Position numbers and translations under genes: made by a program. From NCBI GenBank assembly GCA_003554685.1, contig PWHA01000288.1, positions 1 to 19,193 on the forward strand: 19,193 nucleotides of DNA, read 5' to 3'. Shown here one piece after another: positions 1-7,467 of this stretch (its first letter is position 1; every line of letters begins with the position of its first letter). The DNA comes from Halanaerobiaceae bacterium. Its GTDB lineage: Bacteria > Bacillota > Halanaerobiia > Halanaerobiales > Halarsenatibacteraceae. The notes beneath the pieces are model-generated. The model searched no databases. It worked only from the letters and a program-made list of their open reading frames with translations, and was not told the DNA's origin.

Positions 1-393
1 CCCAATACAGGCACTGACTATATGAATGAGCTGCACGGCTCCGAACGGATGAGGGATAGAATCGCTGAAATTAGCCTGGCCTATCAGCCCGATATCTATC
101 TCATCGATGGTGTCGAGGCCTTTACCAGCGGCGGGCCCTCTTCGGGGAAGAGAGTTCAGGCAAATGTAACTCTGGTGGGCTCCGACCCGGTAGCCCTGGA
201 TGCCACCGGTGTTGCCATTTTAAAGGAGCTGGGTTCCACCGATGTTATCATGAATACCCCCACTTTTGAGCTGGAACAGCTTGCCCGGGCAGCAGAGATC
301 GGTCTGGGAATTTCCGGTCCAGAACAGGTTTCTTTAGTATCAGATGATGCTGCCGGTAATGATTATATTGAAAAAATCAAAAGTTATTTTTAA
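1..393 (+). CDS. DUF362 domain protein, C-terminal part
   Basis: The frame is open from the first base of the window, so the gene starts upstream; 130 residues are visible, ending at TAA 391-393. The stretch LIDGVEAFTSGGPSSGKRV followed by LVGSDPVALDATG is typical of the C-terminal half of DUF362 proteins, where an 'is promised for / belongs to' Asp-rich loop (SDPVALDA) is the most conserved element. DUF362 proteins are often found with 4Fe-4S ferredoxin domains and their reaction is not established. No cysteine cluster is visible in this fragment, so an iron-sulfur domain, if present, would lie upstream or be absent. A likely terminator follows at 426-480. The family assignment is from remembered motif similarity and is fairly secure; the function is unknown. 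Confidence 0.8.
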   Translation, partial: PNTGTDYMNELHGSERMRDRIAEISLAYQPDIYLIDGVEAFTSGGPSSGKRVQANVTLVGSDPVALDATGVAILKELGSTDVIMNTPTFELEQLARAAEIGLGISGPEQVSLVSDDAAGNDYIEKIKSYF

Positions 394-425
394 AAATCAG
401 GGTTAAATTATACTCGCAGTAAATT

Positions 426-480
426 AATTTCAGCTAAGTTGATTGATTATTCCCGGATTATCGCTGGAATTTTTTATTTT
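426..480 (+). terminator. Probable terminator of the DUF362 gene
   Basis: AATTTCAGC (426-434) can pair with GCTGGAATT (463-471) in a 9-bp stem containing one G-U pair, followed directly by TTTTTATTTT. The loop is long (28 nt), which makes this weaker than the other terminators in the window. Confidence 0.4.
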
Positions 481-549
481 CACAAAATTTGCAAAAATAT
501 TTCATAAAAATTTTTGTAAGGCAACACTATTTTTTCATTTTTTCTCCAT

Positions 550-624
550 CACCTCCACACATTTATGTGATAAATTAAATTTGCAAGATAAAGAAGCTAC
601 CTAAAAAACTATGGAGGTGGAGGT
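550..624 (+). promoter_or_regulatory. Possible ribosome-site-masking hairpin
   Basis: CACCTCCA at 550-557 is an exact reverse complement of TGGAGGTG at 612-619, the first of two tandem GGAGGTG motifs before the lipoprotein start at 632. If the transcript begins upstream of 550, the arms can form an 8-bp stem that would hide the distal Shine-Dalgarno copy while GGAGGTG at 619-625 stays nearest the start. No promoter could be placed with confidence upstream, so this is only a candidate. Confidence 0.3.
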
Positions 625-631
625 GCGGAAA

Positions 632-826
632 ATGAGAAAATATTACAAGTTTGTTGCTCTGGTACTGGTCCTGACCCTGATTGTATTTGCCACAGCTGCC
701 TGTGGTGTGCCAGATGAGGAAGAATTTGAAGATTTTGATGACGATTTTGGTCTCCAGGATGTAACAGCTGAAGAGCTGGCCAGCAGCAATTATGAACTTC
801 CCCTGAGTATTAACACAATAGTGTAG
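632..826 (+). CDS. Small acidic lipoprotein, unknown function
   Basis: This is a 64-residue protein. The ATG at 611 lies inside the ribosome binding site; the ATG at 632 has GGAGGT at 619-624, seven bases upstream, and puts MRKYYK directly before a hydrophobic stretch (residues 8-22), so 632 is the better start. The segment FATAAC-G ends in Cys24, which fits a lipoprotein signal peptide, although Thr at -3 is not the usual Leu/Val. The mature part is only about 40 residues and very acidic (EEEFEDFDDDFG), as expected for an exported protein in a salt-adapted organism. No family is recognised. It stands alone between two terminators. Its role could be a surface peptide or a toxin-like or signalling peptide; nothing in the sequence decides this. 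Confidence 0.6.
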   Translation: MRKYYKFVALVLVLTLIVFATAACGVPDEEEFEDFDDDFGLQDVTAEELASSNYELPLSINTIV

Positions 827-929
827 CAGAGGCGTGACAGAATTATCTTAAAAGCCAAGTATCCTGCTAAATATCACTGCATCCCTCAAAAACCACAAAT
901 CTTTCTAAATTAAGAGCTAAGATTTTTAC

Positions 930-957
930 AGAGCAGCCTGCTAGGGCTGCTCTTTTT
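930..957 (+). terminator. Rho-independent terminator after the lipoprotein
   Basis: AGAGCAGCC (930-938) and GGCTGCTCT (945-953) form a perfect 9-bp stem with loop TGCTAG, followed by TTTT. It lies about 100 bp after the lipoprotein stop. Confidence 0.85.
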
Positions 958-980
958 CTATTGACTATAAATTTTATTAT

Positions 981-1032
981 TTACTATGCTTTTTTATGCT
1001 TATATATACTCTTTTATGCTCTTTTATGCTTA
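981..1032 (+). repeat. Short repeats of CTTTTATGCT
   Basis: The motif TTTTATGCT occurs at 992, 1012 and 1022, with a shorter TATGCT at 985. This is a small degenerate tandem array in an AT-rich spacer. It resembles the TTATGC/TTAATGC-rich spacer at 14700-14990. Confidence 0.5.
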
Positions 1033-1147
1033 TTTTGATTTTTTTATGGCAAAAACTCTCTAAAGCTTAAAAAAATTTAACTCAAAAAATTATGACTGAA
1101 TTCTAAGTGAAATATAAGTAGCATGTAACAGGCAGCAAAAGCTAATG

Positions 1148-1156
1148 TGGTATAAT
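1148..1156 (+). promoter_or_regulatory. Extended -10 promoter of the SnoaL-like gene
   Basis: TGGTATAAT is a perfect extended -10 (TGnTATAAT). Transcription would start near 1163, leaving a leader of about 60 bases before the GTG at 1225. No good -35 is seen, which is usual for extended -10 promoters. Confidence 0.6.
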
Positions 1157-1224
1157 TAACCATAGTGTTTAAGTTTATGGTAGAATCAAAAGATTTTTAT
1201 AAAACTAAAAGGGGGAGTGGTGGT

Positions 1225-1740
1225 GTGTTAAGATTTAAAGGAATAATTCTGATTTTGGCTGTTGTTGTTGCCGCCGGGTTATTGTTCAGTTCAGGGATAG
1301 CTGCTGACAGTCATGAAGGCCCCTGTATTGATACAACCAGGGGAATAATAATGGGATATCTCTATCCAGAAGATGCCGATGCAATCCACAATTATGACTA
1401 TGTTACTGAGGATGTGCTTTTCTTCGATATGGCAACGGGAGCGCCCTTTGCTACCAATGCTCAGGAACTGGCCGAAGGTCTTTACTATTTTTACAATGTT
1501 ATCTTCGAGATTGATGAGATTAAGGATTTAAATCTTATGGTAGGCTAAGGAGAAGCAGTGATAGAGTGGACTTTATTGGGCACCCATATTGGAGAATTTG
1601 CAGGTATTCCGGCCACCGGCAAAGAGATTGAATTTCCCATGATTGCCAGGTATGTACTCCAGGATGAAGAACCCTATCTGATTAAAGAGGCGAGAGTTTA
1701 TATGATGATCAACATTCTGATGGAGCAGATCACCTCTTGA
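1225..1740 (+). pseudogene. Secreted SnoaL-like protein split by in-frame TAA
   Basis: A GTG at 1225 follows GGGGGAG (1211-1217) by seven bases and begins a signal peptide (hydrophobic residues 5-24, cleavage likely after SSGIAA). The mature part reads as an NTF2/SnoaL-like fold: helices with YLYPEDADAI, then LFFDMATGAPFATNAQELAE. The frame meets TAA at 1546-1548 and continues in the same frame with GEAVIEWTLLGTHIGEFAGI and GKEIEFPMIARY, the most conserved part of SnoaL-like proteins, to TGA at 1738-1740. Without the stop the protein would be 171 residues, normal for the family. One base change (for example GAA to TAA) explains the break. Odd: the stop lies in TAAGGAG, itself a Shine-Dalgarno, five bases before an in-frame GTG (1558), so two separate chains could still be made. 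The reaction is unknown; the family includes cyclases, isomerases and non-enzymatic ligand binders. Confidence 0.7.
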
Positions 1741-1920
1741 AATCCTGGAATTTGAAGACCAGTTTATTTTTTTGAAGACCGGGTCATAGATAAAACCGAA
1801 TTATAAATTTATATATCTTTTTATCTCATTCTCTGTTTCTCTGTTAAACCTTTTTATAACTGTTTTAACCTATAATACTATTTTTTCGATCTTAATTTTG
1901 CTGCACCCCTGCAACAGCTT
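1741..1920. other. AT-rich spacer, no gene seen
   Basis: The stretch between the SnoaL-like stop and the next terminator is very AT-rich and holds a short direct repeat TTTGAAGACC but no convincing reading frame. Confidence 0.5.
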
Positions 1921-1949
1921 AGCAGCCAAACCCCTGGCTGCTCTTTTTT
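1921..1949 (+). terminator. Rho-independent terminator after SnoaL-like gene
   Basis: AGCAGCC (1921-1927) pairs with GGCTGCT (1936-1942) around an 8-base loop, followed by C and six T residues. The stem sequence is the same as in the terminator at 930-957. Confidence 0.75.
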
Positions 1950-2349
1950 ATTCAAATTTAAGATTAAAGATCTTCACTAAAACAGTGGTAGATTTTATAA
2001 ATTTTGTCCTGGCAAAATTTCTATATTCTTTATTCCATTCCTTTTTCCTTTCTTTAATTTTTTTCTTTAATTCTTATCTTTATAATTGTCTTTGGCAAAT
2101 AAGAAATACAGAGTTTGGCAATAAAAAATGCATAGCATCCTAGTTAGCTGTGCTAGGAAGGTTTCCTCCCCCGAGCGAGGGTGAGAGAAAATAATGGAAA
2201 TAAGTTATTATTCTTTTTCTTGCTCTTTTTTTTACTCTTTTCCATATTATTTGCGAAAAATAAAATTTCAGACACATTACACATACTTTTTCTGCACGTA
2301 AAGGAAAATACCCGGAGAATTATTTCGCAAAAGCAGTCAAAAACCCAGA
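1950..2349. other. Gene-free spacer with a small hairpin cluster
   Basis: Most of this stretch is T-rich and low in complexity, and its open frames encode only Phe/Leu-rich strings. At 2138-2185 there is a more GC-rich patch: TCCTAG (2138-2143) pairs with CTAGGA (2153-2158), while AGGAA (2155-2159) can instead pair with TTCCT (2163-2167), and CCTC/GAGG follows. The overlapping arms are mutually exclusive. A short frame from GTG 2181 would run through the pullulanase terminator and is not believed. Confidence 0.35.
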
Positions 2350-2389
2350 AAAAAAGCGGGGCAGCCTGGGGTCAGAGCTGGCTGCCCCG
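2350..2389 (-). terminator. pulA: Terminator of the pullulanase gene
   Basis: CGGGGCAGCC (2357-2366) and GGCTGCCCCG (2380-2389) form a perfect 10-bp stem. On the minus strand the stem is followed by C and a run of seven T residues, which makes it a strong terminator for the gene ending at 2531. TTTAT on the plus side is weaker. Confidence 0.85.
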
Positions 2390-2402
2390 TTTATACCACT
2401 TC

Positions 2403-2542
2403 TTTTGATCCTGTCAAGCTATCCCACTCTTTTTGATTTCATCCAGCTATTCAATGACTTTTGATCCTGTCTGGCTATTCCACTGCTTTTAATCCCATCC
2501 GACTATTAATTGACTTTTGATCCTGTCTGGCTATTCCACTCT
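2403..2542. repeat. 28-bp tandem repeat, five copies, over pulA stop
   Basis: Five contiguous 28-bp units begin at 2403, 2431, 2459, 2487 and 2515, each starting TTTTGATCC or a close variant. Units 3 and 5 are almost identical, and units 2 and 4 form a second subtype, so a 56-bp higher-order period is visible. The last unit contains the pulA stop codon (2531-2533) and its last three codons, so the array appears to have grown from the 3' end of the gene. Confidence 0.85.
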
Positions 2543-5500
2543 GAGAACCGCAGGTGTCAGAGCTTCAAGAAGGAGACCCTCGTCGGTCAGCTCAACCCCT
2601 TCCGGTTCGGTGAGGGCTTCTGTTCCAGCCCTTTCAGCATCAACCAGAATCTCAGCCCCGGATAGATCAAGATCCAGTTCAAATTCGCGCTCCTCTTCAT
2701 CGGCGTTGATAAAGACATAGTAGACCTCACCAGCTGATGATTCAGCCCGGTAACCGATGGCCAGATCCTCTTCGGCAATATCAGGAGTGTCTACCAGATC
2801 AACCTTAGCTTCGATCAGCTCCATATTTTCCATCCGGAAAGCTTCGGTGGAGCGCCGAAGTTCAATTAAGCCCCGGGTAAATTCCCTGGTATCGCGATGA
2901 ACGCCCTCTTCCCTGACCCGGGACCAGTCAAACATATTGACCGCATCAGTGGAATCATAGGAATCATCGACAAAATAGGGGTAATCAAATTTTTCTCCCT
3001 CTTCATCGACACCGATCTGGGTGTCCGGGGGCTGTTCCTCGGTCTCAGCCCTGAACTGTTTGGTTCGACCGTATTCTTGGCCGGCATGGAGAAAGGCGGT
3101 TCCCTGGGCGGTCAGCACCATGGTGTTGCCCAGCCTGATTCGTTTTTGAATCTCCTCCTGATGATAATCGGGGTCCTTCTGAATAGATCTGGAGATTACA
3201 TCATGGAGGGTGAGATTATCATGGGCAGAAATGTACTGCACCACATCACCGGGATCGGTGGCAGTAAAATTATGAGGCTGAGCCCTGATGTTATCAAAAA
3301 TATGCTCAATATCCCGGGGTTCTCCGGTGAGAAAACGGGGCTCACCTTCAAAACCAAAACCGGACTTGAGTTCATCCCGAAAATCATCGGAAAAAACTCC
3401 TACCGTCTCGGTGTGCTCCATCCAGTCCTGATCGGCCGGCATGACATCCTCTTCCAGTTCATCTCCCACATAGGTCCGCCAGCCCTCACCGATCATCAGG
3501 ATATCGGGGTTGAGTTCTCTGGCTTTTTCATAGGCCATTTCGATGCTTTCAGCATCATGGTCCCCCATCATATCGAAGCGAAAACCATCAACCTTATATT
3601 CCTCCACCCAGTAGGTGATGGAATCGACCAGAATTCTCCGGGACATCTCATGGGTTGTTCCCAGACGACCGCCGCCGAAGCTGGTTCTGGTGCTACCGTC
3701 AGCATCCATAAAGTGGTAGTAGTAGGGCACCAGATCCTCAAAGATGTGGACCCTGGCGGTATGGTTGTAAACCACATCAAAAATCACGCCCATACCCCGG
3801 CTGTGAATTTCCTCGACCAGTGTCTTAAGCTCCTTTATCCGGAGCTCTGGGTCGGTGGGATCCTCGGAATACATTCCGCTGACCGAGAAGTAGCTGTGGG
3901 GATCATAGCCCCAGTTGTAGTTGTTATTACTGGTGGAGTACTCCAGCATCCTTTCAGCACTGGCCAGTTCATCTCCAAAGTAATAGCTCATCACCGGCAG
4001 GAGCTGAACATGGGTAACACCCAGCTCTTCAATATAATCCAGCTTTTCGGTAAAGGACATGAAGGTGCCGAATTGATGCTCCAGCTCATCCTCCAGAGCA
4101 GGGTCAGAGGTAAAATCCCGGACATGGATTTCATAGATGATGGCATCTTCCCTCTTTTCAAAGCCCTCAATCTCGGCATAATCCAGTTCCGGGCCTATTT
4201 CTCCCGGGTCCACGATAGCTGCCTGGCCCACCGGATAGGGCGGCTCCTCCTGCTCGGGACCGAACTCCCAGGCTGCCATGGAAAGGGCATAGGGGTCCAG
4301 GCCCAGTCTGGTCTCGCCGTTCCGCTCAATCTGATAGTGATAAAAATAGCCGGTTAAATCAGCAACCCCGGTATTCTCTTCAGTCAGAGTTACCTCCCAG
4401 ACCCCGGTTCCCTCATCATAGGCCATGGGAATATCTTCGACAACCACCTCATGCTGATCCTCACTATCATAGAGAATGACCGAGACCTGCTCGGCCCGGG
4501 GTGACCAGAGTTTCAGTGTGGCGGTGCCATCGGGATGAAGCTCAACTCCCTGGTCACCATCATAGGCGTAGAGCTCATCAATCAGCCGCCAGTTTGCCCG
4601 GGCGGTTGCTGTATCTTCAGCAAAAGAAACCTGATAGGGGGCTTCGGCAATCTCAAAATCTCCCCGGACCTCGACGATTTCCTTATCAACTATCTCAATT
4701 TCGGCAATATCCACCGGATTGTCCTGGCTGTCTGCCACGGAAATTTCAGCCAGTTCTTCTTCAGTCAGTGCTGCCGTGCTGCCAAAAACAAGTTGGATTT
4801 TGTCTGCCAGTAGAGTTGCTGCTTCCATGCCTGCCTCCCTTACATAATAGGGATTAGTGTAGTATTCATCTTCCTGCCAGCGGAAGAAATACTGATCCTG
4901 ATCAGGATCCAGGACATTGATATCGCCGGTCTGTTCCCCGGTCTCCTTGTTGACCGCCAGAAAGCTGATCTGATCGGGATCCTCTTCAACTTCAATGTCA
5001 AGATAGGCACCAAATTCTCCAATCTGATCCTCCTGGAAGGAAGTGGCGCCCTCGGGCCAGCCAGCTACCTCTTCGGACCAGGTTTTAACATCATCCCAGA
5101 TCCAGAGACCCCAATCCAGATAATCCTCCCGCTCCAGATCTTCATGGTAAAAATGAATTCGCACCTTATTTTCCGGGAGATCCACCGGCTCGTAGAGATA
5201 TACATTATGGTCATCGCCATCCTGCTTAAGCCAGACCTGATTCATTTCGGGAGTGAGAATATCGACAAATTTGTCCTCGGTCAGGTTTTCTCCCTGCCAG
5301 TTGTTAAGGAGGAAACCCACCTCTTCCGGGTCTTTGGCCAGTTCGACATCGACATAGACACCAAAATCTGTCCGGGGTTTATCGGCAAGCCAGGTCGAGC
5401 CATCGGGCCAGCCCCCCAGCTCCTCGGACCAGGTGGCCACATCCTCCCAGACCCAGAGACCCAGGTCCTGAAAGCTGTCATCTTCCCTCTCAATATGAAT

Positions 5501-5617
5501 TCTGAGATGATTTTCCGGTACCGGGTCAGTTTCCGCCGCCGCGCCGGCAGCCGGTACCAGCAGCAGGGCTGTCATCAGAACAAGGACTGCCAGAAATCTG
5601 CAGTTTTTTCTCAGCAT
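2531..5617 (-). CDS. pulA: Type I pullulanase, secreted, with two CBM41 domains
   Basis: This 1028-residue enzyme hydrolyses alpha-1,6 branch points in pullulan, starch or glycogen. Residues 1-28 are a type I signal peptide (cleavage near GAAA-E). Two CBM41 starch-binding modules follow (about 37-145 and 151-258; WVWEDVATWSEE and WIWDDVKTWSEE mark the two copies), then an all-beta pullulanase N-terminal domain (about 262-345), CBM48 (about 355-450) and the GH13 barrel. The type I signature YNWGYDP is at 567-573. GH13 regions are DVVYNH (614-619), GFRFD with nucleophile Asp682, the acid/base Glu711 in GEGW, and AHDN with Asp800. All catalytic residues are present. The protein is very rich in Asp and Glu, as in salt-adapted exported proteins. 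No sorting motif or membrane anchor is seen, so it is periplasmic or released. The ATG follows GAGGGGGAG by about 11 bases. A LacI-type palindrome lies 120 bp upstream and a terminator follows at 2350. Confidence 0.95.
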   Translation of the reverse strand: MLRKNCRFLAVLVLMTALLLVPAAGAAAETDPVPENHLRIHIEREDDSFQDLGLWVWEDVATWSEELGGWPDGSTWLADKPRTDFGVYVDVELAKDPEEVGFLLNNWQGENLTEDKFVDILTPEMNQVWLKQDGDDHNVYLYEPVDLPENKVRIHFYHEDLEREDYLDWGLWIWDDVKTWSEEVAGWPEGATSFQEDQIGEFGAYLDIEVEEDPDQISFLAVNKETGEQTGDINVLDPDQDQYFFRWQEDEYYTNPYYVREAGMEAATLLADKIQLVFGSTAALTEEELAEISVADSQDNPVDIAEIEIVDKEIVEVRGDFEIAEAPYQVSFAEDTATARANWRLIDELYAYDGDQGVELHPDGTATLKLWSPRAEQVSVILYDSEDQHEVVVEDIPMAYDEGTGVWEVTLTEENTGVADLTGYFYHYQIERNGETRLGLDPYALSMAAWEFGPEQEEPPYPVGQAAIVDPGEIGPELDYAEIEGFEKREDAIIYEIHVRDFTSDPALEDELEHQFGTFMSFTEKLDYIEELGVTHVQLLPVMSYYFGDELASAERMLEYSTSNNNYNWGYDPHSYFSVSGMYSEDPTDPELRIKELKTLVEEIHSRGMGVIFDVVYNHTARVHIFEDLVPYYYHFMDADGSTRTSFGGGRLGTTHEMSRRILVDSITYWVEEYKVDGFRFDMMGDHDAESIEMAYEKARELNPDILMIGEGWRTYVGDELEEDVMPADQDWMEHTETVGVFSDDFRDELKSGFGFEGEPRFLTGEPRDIEHIFDNIRAQPHNFTATDPGDVVQYISAHDNLTLHDVISRSIQKDPDYHQEEIQKRIRLGNTMVLTAQGTAFLHAGQEYGRTKQFRAETEEQPPDTQIGVDEEGEKFDYPYFVDDSYDSTDAVNMFDWSRVREEGVHRDTREFTRGLIELRRSTEAFRMENMELIEAKVDLVDTPDIAEEDLAIGYRAESSAGEVYYVFINADEEEREFELDLDLSGAEILVDAERAGTEALTEPEGVELTDEGLLLEALTPAVLRVE

Positions 5618-5734
5618 TGCTTAACTTACTCCCCCTCATTTTTGTAGAAGTTTGAGATTTTTTGCCCCGGTCATTTTTTCTGCAGCTAAAATCAGGCTTT
5701 ATGTTGCTCCAGCAGCAGACTGAATTGCCGGGAA

Positions 5735-5750
5735 TGCAAACGTTTGAGCA
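5735..5750. promoter_or_regulatory. LacI/GalR-type operator upstream of pulA
   Basis: TGCAAACGTTTGAGCA contains the perfect 10-bp palindrome CAAACGTTTG (5737-5746) with the central CG typical of LacI-family sites; maltose repressors and CcpA bind sites of this kind. It fits a MalR-like site better than a full CcpA cre, which it matches only partly at the right edge. It lies about 120 bp before the pullulanase start, next to a weak minus-strand -10 (TAAAAT, 5757-5762), so repression by a sugar-responsive regulator is likely. Confidence 0.55.
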
Positions 5751-5894
5751 GAGCTGCATATTTTAGCTGTGTCCTTTAGTCGGCGGTACCTCCTCCTCTG
5801 CTGCGATAAGTTTTGCTGTGCTGGTGAAACAGCTGAAAGCAATGTTGTCTTCTGGTTGTTTGTCTTTAAGTTATGTTATTTTCTCCTTTAAGTG

Positions 5895-5942
5895 TGTTAT
5901 AATTAATGTGGCTAGATTGTGTTCTATATTGTGTGCTATAAT
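5895..5942 (+). promoter_or_regulatory. Two tandem extended -10 boxes, no gene behind
   Basis: TGTTATAAT (5895-5903) and TGCTATAAT (5934-5942) are two perfect TGnTATAAT boxes 39 bp apart on the plus strand. The next plus-strand gene begins at 6543, so they imply either a 600-base leader or a small untranslated RNA. No clear terminator was found between them and 6543. Confidence 0.4.
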
Positions 5943-6542
5943 GATGGCAATATCTGCAAAACAAAAAAAATGTAATTAAAGATAACCTGGTTATGATGTG
6001 ACTAAATCTGATTCAGTTTTTAACAGCAGCGTGTTATTCTGTAGATTTTAGTTTTAAAAATTGGATTTTTCATTTTGTGTATTTCCTTGATATTCAGGAA
6101 GTATATTTAGGAGGGATATTTAGGAGGCTCTAATTAAAAGGACAAACTGCCAAAAACCAAAAAGAAAAGCTGACAGAAAAATTTTGCTGCCTCAAAAATT
6201 TTTTCCTCCATATATAGATTTCTAGAAAAAACCTTTTTCCCCTGCAAAAAACTGGATTTCTTTAAAGTCAGGGTTTCAGTTCAAAATCAGGATTTCAGCC
6301 GGAGCATTTTATTATGAGCGGAGTATTTTATTATGAGCTAAAGCTCGTATAATGTATGAGAAAAAACCTGAATAGCCATTAGCAACATGGTATTAATGAT
6401 AGCACTGCTATATGAAATTGCCCGGCACAATCATTGCCAGGATTTTTGCAGTGTTAGGAATAATAATTTCTAAATTTCGTTGAATTAGAATTTATCCAGT
6501 GGAAGCAAGAGTAAAAATCTAATAAGAAATGGGGTTAAACCA
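5943..6542. other. Long AT-rich spacer with small tandem repeats
   Basis: No reading frame with a ribosome site was found. It holds a 13-bp tandem pair (ATATTTAGGAGG at 6103 and 6116), a 19-bp tandem pair (6301-6319 and 6320-6338, one mismatch), the small palindrome GAGCTAAAGCTC, and a TATAAT at 6348-6353 that could be the promoter of the cyclase gene with a leader of about 190 bases. ATAGC/GCTAT forms a minor hairpin near 6399-6411. No known riboswitch class was recognised. Confidence 0.4.
6301..6338. repeat. 19-bp tandem repeat, two copies
   Basis: Two adjacent 19-bp units beginning GGAGCATTTT and GGAGTATTTT differ at one position. They lie just before a TATAAT box at 6348. Confidence 0.7.
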
Positions 6543-7226
6543 GTGAAAAAAAATAGCAGCTTTACCGATACCAGCAGGCTGGCCGAATCCGGCAGAAAGG
6601 TTTATGATATTTCCATGACGATCGAGCCCGAGATGCCGGTTTATAAGGGACGGCAGGAGATGGCGCCAAAGCTGGTTACTCTTTCCAACCACGATTCCGC
6701 TAGCCACCATCAATCCCAGATCACCATGAACCTTCATACCGGAACCCACATAGATGCCCCCCTGCATATGATAAAGGGAGGTGCCAGGATTGACTATTTT
6801 ACAGAGAATAATCTCTTTAACCCCTGCCAGGTGCTGGATCTTACCGGAGTACAGGACAGAATAACCGCAGCGGAACTGGAAAAACTAGATATCAGCGAAG
6901 GAAATTTTATTCTTTTGAAAACCAGAAATTCTAATCCCGGTTTTCTTAAGAAAAATCCTGAAAAATTTATTTATCTAGCGGAAAGCGGAGCCCGATTTCT
7001 GGCCGAACTTGTGCCTCTGCCTGCTGGAGTTGGGATTGATGCCCTGGGAATTGAGCGGGATCAGCCCGATCACCCCTCACATAAAACTCTCCTGGAAAAA
7101 GAAATCGGTATCCTTGAAGGCCTCAGGCTTAATGAAGTCCCGGCTGGATTTTACACCCTGCTGCTAGCACCGTTGAAATTTAAGGACACCGAAGGAGCAC
7201 CGGCCCGGGCCTTTCTGCTGAAGTAA
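6543..7226 (+). CDS. Cyclase / kynurenine formamidase family hydrolase
   Basis: This 227-residue protein belongs to the cyclase family (PF04199), metal-dependent amide or ester hydrolases that include bacterial kynurenine formamidase and isatin hydrolase. The metal-binding signature HTGTHIDAPLH is at 65-75, preceded by YDISMTIEPEMPVYKG (21-36), the usual start of the fold. A GIDALGIE motif at 164-171 and the histidines of DHPSH (176-180) match the second conserved region. The GTG at 6543 is preceded by a modest GGGG; it gives about 20 extra N-terminal residues over most relatives, so the true start could be slightly internal. No tryptophan-degradation genes lie next to it, so kynurenine is not a safe substrate. 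It is a single-gene unit, convergent with the small HTH gene and separated from it by a hairpin at 7254-7330. Confidence 0.85.
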   Translation: MKKNSSFTDTSRLAESGRKVYDISMTIEPEMPVYKGRQEMAPKLVTLSNHDSASHHQSQITMNLHTGTHIDAPLHMIKGGARIDYFTENNLFNPCQVLDLTGVQDRITAAELEKLDISEGNFILLKTRNSNPGFLKKNPEKFIYLAESGARFLAELVPLPAGVGIDALGIERDQPDHPSHKTLLEKEIGILEGLRLNEVPAGFYTLLLAPLKFKDTEGAPARAFLLK

Positions 7227-7253
7227 GCGCCGGCACTAGAGAAATATAGAAAT

Positions 7254-7330
7254 AAAAAAAGGCTTCACCCTTAAGCTGCAGCTGAAAACAACGGAAAGTA
7301 AATTCCGGGTTATTTCCAACGGGTGAAGCC
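7254..7330 (-). terminator. Branched terminator between convergent genes
   Basis: GGCTTCACCC (7261-7270) and GGGTGAAGCC (7321-7330) are perfect 10-bp complements enclosing two smaller hairpins: the palindrome AGCTGCAGCT (7274-7283) and CGGAA/TTCCG (7292-7296, 7303-7307). On the minus strand the outer stem is followed by seven T residues, so it should end the small HTH transcript; on the plus strand TGTTTTTTATG follows eight bases after the stem, so it may also serve the cyclase gene. The three-way layout is unusual for a simple terminator. Confidence 0.65.
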
Positions 7331-7467
7331 TGCTAAATGTTTTTTATGATTTTTCCCTGCTGATTATTACCCTTTTGTCGGGATTTTCCTGCCATTTTCT
7401 CCCTCCCCTGATTTCTCTGATTTTGTTTTTATCGGGCCACCTGGCTTCAATTTAAAATTTCTGCCGA

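Noticed and set aside
2181..2408. Possible small membrane protein
   Set aside because: It is Phe/Leu low-complexity from a T-rich stretch, and its end would run through the pullulanase terminator.
2897..4357. 486-codon open frame on the plus strand
   Set aside because: It lies antisense within the pullulanase gene and its translation has no recognisable domain; it is a shadow of the GC-rich third positions of pulA.
5735..5750. CcpA catabolite (cre) site
   Set aside because: The right-hand end does not match the cre pattern; the perfect CAAACGTTTG palindrome fits a LacI/MalR-type site better, though CcpA is not excluded.
7254..7330. Integron attC-like site
   Set aside because: The arms do not show the conserved attC core and no integrase or cassette structure is nearby; a terminator explains it better.
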